Below are positions 57,381 to 64,000 of a DNA stretch of 64,000 nucleotides, piece by piece. The position numbers were made by a program, and so were the translations under genes. Each line of letters opens with the position of its first letter. Positions within the stretch are counted from its first letter, which is position 1. The DNA is from Rhynchopus sp. YZ270_cl-10 (taxonomy: Eukaryota; Euglenozoa; Diplonemea; Diplonemida; Diplonemidae), in contig OZ037927.1 in NCBI GenBank assembly GCA_964035575.1, positions 806,001 through 870,000 on the forward strand, in the 5' to 3' direction. Under the pieces are notes generated by a model that saw only the letters and a list, made by a program, of their open reading frames with translations, did not search any database and was not told the origin of the DNA.

Positions 57381-57929
57381 AGTGGAGTTGATAGTGCAAA
57401 CGCCTCTGGACGCAGGCACTGACAAAAAAAAAAAATATTTTTGAAAGATTATCCTAAGCCTCCCTATGTCTTACCTCAAACAAAGAGGAAAAATTAAGAA
57501 AAGGAGAAAGTTTTGGTGAGATGAACGTAAGCCTTTCTGTGGCTTAGCCATCTTTGAAAAAAAGGATAAAAAAAATTCAAAAAAAATCGTGGTAGTGGTT
57601 ACTTTCCCTCTTCATTGAGACAGTCTCGTGGAGGGAGGGGAGCAAGACAGGTGTTTCGTTCCCTTCTCTTCATTCATCCCACCTTTTGATCCACCCCTTC
57701 TACGATAGCTCCAAAAAGAAAGAAACAAAACTTGAAAAAAAAAATTTTTTTTTTTTTCAAAAAAAAGGGCCTCACTTTGGCCCACAGCACACAGCCACAC
57801 CGGAGTAGAAGAAGACCAGTTTTCAGTAACAGAACAGAACGTACCTAAAAGGGGAGGGGTGATTGGGGGGGAAAATGGGGAGAAATCCACGGCGGACTTA
57901 GTCAGGGGGGGACTACTAGTACTGTCTAT

Positions 57930-58092
57930 ACGACGTTGAAGTAAATGACTTTACTTGTGGTTTTACATGTAATTTTACTTGTGAAAATAGTTTACTTGTG
58001 GCACACTTTAAAAACGTAAGCGTACAGCTTAAACACAAGTAAAAAAAATGACATGTAAAACCACAAGTAAAGTAATTTACTTCAACGTCGTG
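57930..58092. mobile_element. 163-bp palindromic MITE, same family as 46113
   Basis: CGACGTTGAAGTAAATGACT and inverse ends. The best-preserved palindrome of the family, with centre AACGTAAGCGTACAGCTTAA. Confidence 0.88.
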
Positions 58093-58119
58093 AATACTCG
58101 TCAAAAAAATGACCTAGTG

Positions 58120-58440
58120 TTTTTTTTTTTTTTACGACTATAGGGTCAGGGAAATAGCTTGGTTTTCCTCCAAAATCAGGAATTATGCGAAAACGAAATT
58201 TTTTTTCCGCCCGGTCGAAAGCGGTCGTTGCGCTTCGCGCAAGCCTCCCTGAGTGGAGAGGCGAATTTGCGAGATAACCAAAAACGGAATGTAATCCCTT
58301 ATTACGGAGCTTGGTCTTGCACCTTACGTTCCACTAACCGTATGTAAAAAAATAAATGGCGCCGCAGGCGAAAAAAAAAATAGGGTACGGTGTAAAAATG
58401 CTGGTTTACAACCACACAGTCACTCAACAAACCCTTTTTT
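58120..58440 (-). repeat. Repeat Q, reverse copy
   Basis: Inverse of 11760-12200, including the hairpins GGCGCCGCAGGC and TTTTGCGGAGCAAAA and the GCGCTTCGCGC palindrome. Confidence 0.65.
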
Positions 58441-58592
58441 GCGGAGCAAAAAAGGAAAATGGCGCCGCAGGCAAAAAAAAATTAAGGGGTACGGCACATC
58501 TGCAAGCGCAGAAATTTTAAGGTTCCATCATTCCAGTCATCTGGGAGATCTGGGGGTCCGCGGGCGAGGGGCCCCCAAAAGTGCCCAAAAAT

Positions 58593-59498
58593 CATACTTG
58601 GACCGCCCGAAATATATTTCGGGCGAATTCGGGCGGATTTTTCGGGCGCGGATCCCGAGCGCCCGAAATGTGCCCGAAATATATTTCGGGCGTTTTAAAG
58701 GGAATTTATACGTAATTCGGGCGAATTCGGGCGCATTTCGGGCGAATTCGGGCGATTTCGGGCAGATTCGGGCGAATTCGGGCGCACAACCAGTATCTTA
58801 TGTGTGCTGGGAAGCATGCCACCAGTGTAAAAATCTAACGCTTTATTTGAAAGATTGGCACAAAATTTGTTCAAAGAAAAAAAAATTGAGCAAAAATTCC
58901 TAGTAGAACCCAACTTATATGAGTGTAGCTCTGTTAGCAGCCACGTATAAAACCGATTTCCCTAACAATTTACACTAAAATACTACTAAAAACGCAAAAA
59001 GGCGATTTTTCACGTTTTTGGGCATCTCCCGAGCAACTACAGGCCCGAAACACCCCGAGAATGGGTCAGAACCACCCTGTGACCCGAAAATTCACAAAAA
59101 TTCACCCTGAAATACGAAAAAATAGTGAAAACCCGGTTCATAGTGTGTTTTGGGTAGGAATAAGCAAATGATAGTCAGAAAACCCGTAATTTGGTGGTGA
59201 TTCTCACGGGCCTCCAAAGTGCACTCAGGTGTACAAAAGTTTTCGATTCTTGCTTATTTTGACAGATTTGACATCAAATATTTCCAAATATAAAAAGTTT
59301 TTTTGCGAAAATGAGTAGAACCCTACCTAGTCGGTTTTCACTACGGAAAAAGCGCCCGAATTCGCCCGAAATCTGCATTTCGGGCGATTTCAGGCGTTTT
59401 CGGGCGACTTCGGGCGCACAAAATCGCCCGAAATCCGCCCCTAATTCGCCCGAAATCGCCCGAAATGCCCGAAATATATTTCGGGCGGTCCAAGTATG
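58593..59498. mobile_element. 906-bp element with GAATTCGGGCG-rich ends and 6-bp TSD
   Basis: Ends CATACTTGGACCGCCCGAAA and inverse. The termini contain the perfect palindrome CGCCCGAAATATATTTCGGG extended by CG, then arrays of CGGGCGAATT (58620-58790) and the inverse (59352-59465). Target duplication AAAAAT at 58587-58592 and 59499-59504. The centre (58800-59340) is AT-rich and has no coding region I can support. Confidence 0.85.
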
Positions 59499-59506
59499 AA
59501 AAATCC

Positions 59507-59540
<34 letters not shown>

Positions 59541-59584
59541 CCAAAAAATCCAGAATTATGCACGGTGGCCCAGCGGACCCTTTT

Positions 59585-59825
59585 GGGGGTACCCCCAAAA
59601 GGGGTACCCCGCAGGGTAGGGTACCACACAGGGTAGGGTCCGCGGGGGGTACCCCCTCGCGTGGGCTACCCCAGGGGGTACCCCACAGGGTTGGGTAGGG
59701 TCCGCGCGGGGTACCCTTTGGGGGGTTTGGGGTACCCCGAGGGGTACCCCTCAGGGTCCGCGGGGGTACCCCATGGGGTACCCCCGCGGACCCTGGGGGG
59801 TACCCCCCGGGGTACCCCCTGCACA
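59585..59825. repeat. Array of GGGGTACCCC palindromes, left
   Basis: About 12 GGTACC-centred palindromes in 240 bp, interspersed with GCGGACCC and CAGGGTAGGG. Confidence 0.92.
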
Positions 59826-60748
59826 CCCGGTGGCTATTGCCTCCCAGGGAAAGGGACTCTCAAAAATTTTTTTTTGCCCTATATAGGCCTAATTTCGACG
59901 ATTTGAGGCCATTAAAAGCAAAAATTGGCACTTTTGAGCATCTGTGGGGGTCTAAAACGTGGTTTTGCGCAGCCGATTTTTCGTGGTTTTTTTACCAAAG
60001 ACAAGTCGATTTTTGACCAATTTTTCATGAAAAATGTGAAGGAAATCGCTTAGGAACTTAGCTGTGTACGTGTTCTAGCTACTGCATACACCGCGGGGTA
60101 TAACCAAAATGACCGTATTTTGGCTGAAATTTCGACTTGACAATTTTTCCTCGATTTGGTCAATCTGAGGTTTTGTTTGGGGTTTTTGGGCCATTTTATG
60201 ACCAACCACGCCCGCATACGTGGGAAATTACGCGCGCAATGACGACGTCACGGCGTGGGGAGCCCTCGTAATTACGAGGGGTGCTCCCGTGATCCTTTGA
60301 GGCCATTAAAAGCAAAATTTGGCACTTTTGAGCATCTGTGGGGGTCTAAAACGTGGTTTCGCGCCCGAAAAGTCGTGATTTTACCAAAGACGCGTCGATT
60401 TTTGACCCAAATTTTTTTTTCTTCTCGCCCAAAATCGGGCGTGGTGGGTCATAAATGGCCCAAAAAATACAAAGCCTCAATGAGCAAATTGTGAAGAAAA
60501 AAAAAATTGGTCGAAGTTTTGGTCATTTTTACCATGTGGCAACAAATAGAATGCAGGTATCAGTATCAGTGGGATTGTTCGTGCAGTGATGTTCTCGTAC
60601 CTGGAGAGTAGGCCGAGCGAGTGCTGCAAGGTATGTTTTTAAGCCCCGGTTTTTACACCCCCCCGCTCCCCCTTTTCGCCTTTGTCCCGCTCGGATGTAA
60701 ATCGAAGCATATTTTTATTGTCAAAATTGTCACTTTTACTTTTTTATC

Positions 60749-61111
60749 ATGGCATCTCGTAACCTCTACAACTCTTTTACGTCAGGGAACCGGATGAGGT
60801 GCTACTTCCGGACTGAGGAAGGGCAGTCTTTTACTTTCTTTTTTGCATGGAAGAGGTACGGAGCGGCTTCTTGTTTGTTTGTTTGATTTTTTTTGTTGCA
60901 GTCTCTACTTTTGCACTCAATTTCTCTCAACAGGTACCCGAACCGACGACCCTTCATCGTGACAGCGAAACAGTGCCGATGGAAGAGCTGGTGCAATTAT
61001 TGCAAACCGGGTGGGGACCGCAAAAGTTGGGTTTTTAAACCAATTTTTCCATTAACCCACCCCATAGACCGCCCCAATTATTATGAAACTCTTAGTCAGT
61101 CACTGCTATAG
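60749..61111 (+). CDS. Possible two-exon gene inside the 2.87-kb element
   Basis: Exon 1 60749-60855 (ATG AGs: MASRNLYNSFTSGNRMRC on), donor GTACGG; exon 2 60934-61111 after TTTCTCTCAACAG; 94 residues, phase 2. Exon 2 reads YPNRRPFIVTAKQCRWKSWC then NYCKPGGDRKSWVF, a basic segment with paired cysteines like a zinc-binding tail. The donor does not fit the GTATG pattern of the host genes, which fits a mobile-element gene. An alternative is two unrelated chance frames. Confidence 0.35.
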
Positions 61112-62088
61112 CCATTTAACCCAGGGAGCATAGCTAGTGCAAAAAATTCGACTTCGGGATCCGGAAAGTCTGTCCTCTGCTCTTGCGGAGGACTACAGTA
61201 GGCACAAGAAAATATCGCGTTCCCCCAGAAAACCAATTTTTGTCACAGTAATTTTTGCCCAGGGCATGCTCTTGAAGCATGGCGGCTTGGTGTGAGAAGG
61301 GGCAGTGTATTGTTTTGTTCTAGATTTCAACGGTTGTTAGAACGAGTCAAGTGGATGCTTATCTAAACACTGACTTTAGTACAGACCCGAGAGATCAGAT
61401 ATGACTTTGAGGAAAGAACAAAGCAATGCATCTGTACCCGCACGCCAGGTTGTAGTGACTCCAGAATTTTCTTAAGTTTGCGCGAAAGAGAGCGGGGGCA
61501 ACTCCTTTGTGTCATGAGTCCGCTGTGTAGCACAAAGCGAGGAACCTTAAAACACTACCTGCGTGGTGGCTGAATTCACATCCCTTAGAATTACCAGAAT
61601 TCAGCCTTTGTTGAAGTAACGTACATACTTGTATGTGCGTGTCACGCTTCTCCACCCTTAAATGGGTGCACTGCTTCACTGCAGCGGGTAAGCCTCTCTC
61701 GACTAGTGCGAACTTAAGAATGTTCTGCTGCAACTTACCAAAATCGATTTTCTCACCCCAAACACCCGCAACACCCCACCTGCTACTTCGGTAGCCTGTG
61801 TTGTTGGGAGTTGGTTCTCATGTTGATCCCCAGTGACTGTCTTGCACTGCTTCTTCTGAGCCCAACGCTGTTTGGCCTGTCGACGTAATAAATACGAAGA
61901 CAGGGGGGCGGTGCCAACAATTTTCCGATGATGTAACGTTTATCTGATTGATTTATCGTTTGATATACCTTGTGTGTCCTTCTTCATGCACACCAAGCAA
62001 CATATATTGAACGGTATTTTCAAGCGATACTTCGTTATGTCATTGGGGGGCGGACCCCGCGCGGACCCTTGACTCTGGCACTCTGGCT

Positions 62089-62233
62089 GTACCTGTGTAC
62101 CTGTGTACCTGTGTACCTGTGTACCTGTGTACCTGTGTACCTGTGTACCTGTGTACCTGTGTACCTGTGTACCTGTGTACCTGTGTACCTGTGTACCTGT
62201 GTACCTGTGTACCTGTGTACCTGTGTACCTGTA
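62089..62233 (+). repeat. 8-bp minisatellite (TGTACCTG), about 18 copies
   Basis: Perfect 8-mer array next to the right GGGGTACCCC array; GTACC is shared by both. Confidence 0.97.
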
Positions 62234-62375
62234 CCGGGGGTACCCCATGGGGTACCCCCGGGGGTAGTCTGGGGGGTACCCCATGGGGTACCCCTCAGAT
62301 TTGGGGGGTACCCCATGGGGTACCCCATGGGGTAGTCTGGGGGGTACCCCATGGGGTACCCCCCGCGGACCCTAC
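62234..62375. repeat. Array of ATGGGGTACCCC palindromes, right
   Basis: Eight or so GGGGTACCCC motifs, ending in GCGGACCCTACCC. Confidence 0.92.
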
Positions 62376-62883
62376 CCTAAGGGTAGGAATGGGCCACCGT
62401 GTGCGATGTCGCATAATTCGGTATATGGAGCTATTTCCCTGTATAGGGTTCACACCAGGAGCACTACTAATTTAGCACTATCGTCATTACACCTGGTTCT
62501 CCACTACGTAGTCTGCCTAGCTAGTCAGCCGTGTGGGGGAAATGGTTGTGATAAAACGGAACCGATTTTTTTTGTTGTGTGTTTTTTTTTTTTTCCACCT
62601 TTTTTTTAGCCATTGTACCGACGAAATCACTCCATCGAGGTGGGTTTAGTGAAATGTTACTCACCCCCTCTCCCCCCAAAAAAAGGGGTAGAGCCAGGAT
62701 ACTCACAGACGGGGAGACGGTACACACACACAACTCCATCCATTTAGTGCTTCATTTCTGACATTTTCGGGGGAAGCTTCTGGTCTGCAGGCAAGTCTCC
62801 GAGGATTCCGTTTTCCTTTACATCCGCGTTGAAGGACGAAGTGGAAATAACACCGCCGCTCTGTTGGTGGTGAGGTGGTTTTA

Positions 62884-63003
62884 TTTTTGATAAATTGTTG
62901 GAGTAGTGTAGTTTGCCACAGATTGTGCAATATCCACCTGTCTTTTTTTGTTGAAAAACTTGGTTGTATTAGTGTAGCCACCCGAGGATGAACTCAAACT
63001 ATA
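62884..63003 (-). repeat. Repeats B and A side by side
   Basis: B: TTGATAAATTGTTGGAGTAG (62888); A: TTGAAAAACTTGGTTGTATT (62951). Both run the same way, so on the minus strand each ends in an A-rich run. Confidence 0.75.
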
Positions 63004-63088
63004 CTCCAAAGCTCCAGAACACGTAGTGCCAGAGGTTACTATTTCTCTTCGCTGCTTCAGCAGTGTTGCTATTGGGCAATTTACACGC
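62999..63088 (-). CDS. Possible terminal exon of the membrane-protein gene
   Basis: After GACCGTATACAG a 29-codon frame (ACKLPNSNTAEAAKRNSNLW HYVFWSFGV) ends in TAG. It would join in phase 0 to the exon at 63539-63447. The acceptor lies in the remnant of a MITE (63083-63143, same family as 34191) and the stop in repeat A, so it may be an exonised repeat or chance. Confidence 0.35.
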   Translation of the reverse strand, partial: ACKLPNSNTAEAAKRNSNLWHYVFWSFGV

Positions 63089-63446
63089 CTGTATACGGTC
63101 ACCTATACGCGCCTACACGCGGGGTAAAAAAATCAGGTGGTCCTATCGCAAGATAGCAACCACAATTTTTTTCTCATCAGGATCCTTAAAAAGAGAGCAA
63201 ATAGAAGCATGCGTGAAAGGCTAATGAATTGCAATGATACTTTGATTTCAGAAACTATCTATTTCTACTGAATATAAGGTATAATAGGGTGACACTAAAT
63301 GTACCCAAACTTTTAATGATACTTTGAAAAAAATTAAAAAAGAAACGATGAGCCTTTGCATAAGCGTCAAAGTATCCCCTTCATTGACTAGAGTAAAAGT
63401 GGAGAAGAAAAGAGGGAAGGGGGAAGGGGGAGGGGGGTTCACATAC

Positions 63447-63539
63447 GACGAAGGTGAGTGCCATCCACACAGCGAAAAAGCCCCAGAAGCACCTCAGGAA
63501 GACTTGGAACGCCAATGTTCCGGGGTACGGGTTGAAATA
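63447..63539 (-). CDS. Internal exon of a membrane protein
   Basis: AATCCGCAG is followed by 31 codons, YFNPYPGTLAFQVFLRCFWG and FFAVWMALTFV, then donor GTATGT. The second half is a hydrophobic segment with aromatic residues, a likely transmembrane helix. Both splice sites match the host pattern and codon use is GC-rich at third positions. The upstream part of the gene lies beyond the window. The family is not recognised. Confidence 0.55.
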
Positions 63540-63782
63540 CTGCGGATTGGTGGTTCGTGAAATGGTACCTCATTAATACGCCTTAAAGAGTGAAGGAGAA
63601 GGAGAAGTTGGCTTGAAATACAAAGGTAGTCGAGCCATTCACTCTCCAGAAAAACACTCTGGGGTTTGATAATGCTTTTTATTTGTTTTTGAAAGTGCTT
63701 TTTTATGCTCTATTTATTTTTGATTAGTGGTGGTGTAGACCTAAAGTCGGAGAGGAAGAAGGGTGCATTACTTTGTAAAAAA

Positions 63783-64000
63783 GATCGGGTCTGTTGTTTG
63801 TGCGCTCAAAAGCCGGGAAAACGAAAAGGTGAAAGAAATTGTGTTATACTGAAGTACGGTTTGTTGTGGTTAATTGAGTACTCAAAAAAAAGAAAACAAG
63901 CGCGCTTCTGTCTTTTTCAATCCGTTTTTTTTGTTTGCCCTGCAGCGCTGCAGCGCTGCCTCCAATCTTTTTAGAATTGACAACAAGTTGTTTTATCAAA
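63783..64000 (+). repeat. Repeat H, copy 4, cut by the window edge
   Basis: Close match to 29275-29482, through ACTGAAGTACGGTTTGTTGT and TTTAGAATTGACAACAAG to the A-run at the edge. Confidence 0.88.

Larger units (their letters stand above)
59553..62419. mobile_element. 2.87-kb element with GGGGTACCCC palindrome arrays at both ends
   Basis: GAATTATG..CACGGTGGCCCA at 59553 and its inverse TGGGCCACCGTG..CATAATTC ending 62419, next to GCGGACCC and its inverse. Subterminal arrays: 59585-59825 and 62234-62375, both GGGGTACCCC/ATGGGGTACCCC. Inside are an 8-mer minisatellite, a roughly 85-bp direct repeat (59901-59987 and 60296-60380, GAGGCCATTAAAAGCAAAA) and a possible spliced gene at 60749-61111. 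I see no clear target duplication. Confidence 0.65.

Noticed and set aside
61512-61733. 73-codon minus-strand frame
   Set aside because: No GC-rich third positions, no motif, lies inside the 2.87-kb element.
1-64000. tRNA, rRNA and spliced-leader genes
   Set aside because: No cloverleaf with A and B boxes, no conserved rRNA segments and no spliced-leader-like unit seen by eye; tRNAscan and Rfam would decide.

Overview
The window is nuclear DNA from a repeat-rich protist eukaryote. The coding genes are GC-rich at third codon positions and carry spliceosomal introns, whose 5' splice sites almost all read GTATGN or GTATNN. The spacers are AT-rich and full of homopolymers, microsatellites and transposon debris. 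Every confident gene lies on the minus strand: a PPR-like mitochondrial protein, RRP36, an EF-hand protein kinase, an eIF4E-family protein, RNA polymerase III subunit RPC5, a tandem AAA ATPase, a PPR protein, an ARM/HEAT-like protein, a zinc-ribbon/Q-N-rich protein and a membrane-protein exon at the right edge. Such one-way gene order is typical of kinetoplastids and diplonemids (Euglenozoa). The lineage is not proven, and no spliced-leader gene, rRNA or tRNA was recognised.

Layout, left to right. A mitochondrial PPR-like gene (48-1415) is followed by a Russian-doll nest of at least five inverted-repeat elements (1531-5260). RRP36 (7229-8171) precedes about 10 kb without genes, holding short interspersed repeats, a 431-bp TIR element with a 6-bp target duplication, and a 2.5-kb block of minisatellites (15424-17960) made of a 7-mer, a 9-mer and a G-rich decamer. 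The EF-hand kinase (18929-22477) and eIF4E-like gene (24502-27624) have introns stuffed with repeats; the same tandem 310-370-bp repeat sits in an intron of each. RPC5 (30065-31954), a four-exon double-AAA ATPase (33421-37838) and a PPR gene (38868-40277) follow. Then come a probable plus-strand pseudogene, an ARM/HEAT-like gene whose 3' end is repeated in tandem (41640-43417), two isolated candidate terminal exons, and the zinc-ribbon gene (47110-51084).

The right quarter is mostly mobile DNA. A complete 3,390-bp hAT-type element (51389-54778) has TIR CAGTGTTTCCCA and a perfect 8-bp target duplication. A 906-bp element (58593-59498) has CGCCC-rich palindromic ends. A 2.87-kb element (59553-62419) has subterminal regions that are arrays of GGGGTACCCC palindromes, with a possible two-exon gene inside. 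The window ends in a membrane-protein exon (63447-63539).

A large part of the spacer consists of about ten families of short (40-190 bp) repeats, most ending in an A-run like small retroposons. The most striking is a 40-nt hairpin family (about 17 copies) in which stem pairs are kept by paired base changes. The genes do not form one pathway: they are housekeeping functions in rRNA processing, Pol III transcription, translation initiation, organelle RNA metabolism and signalling.
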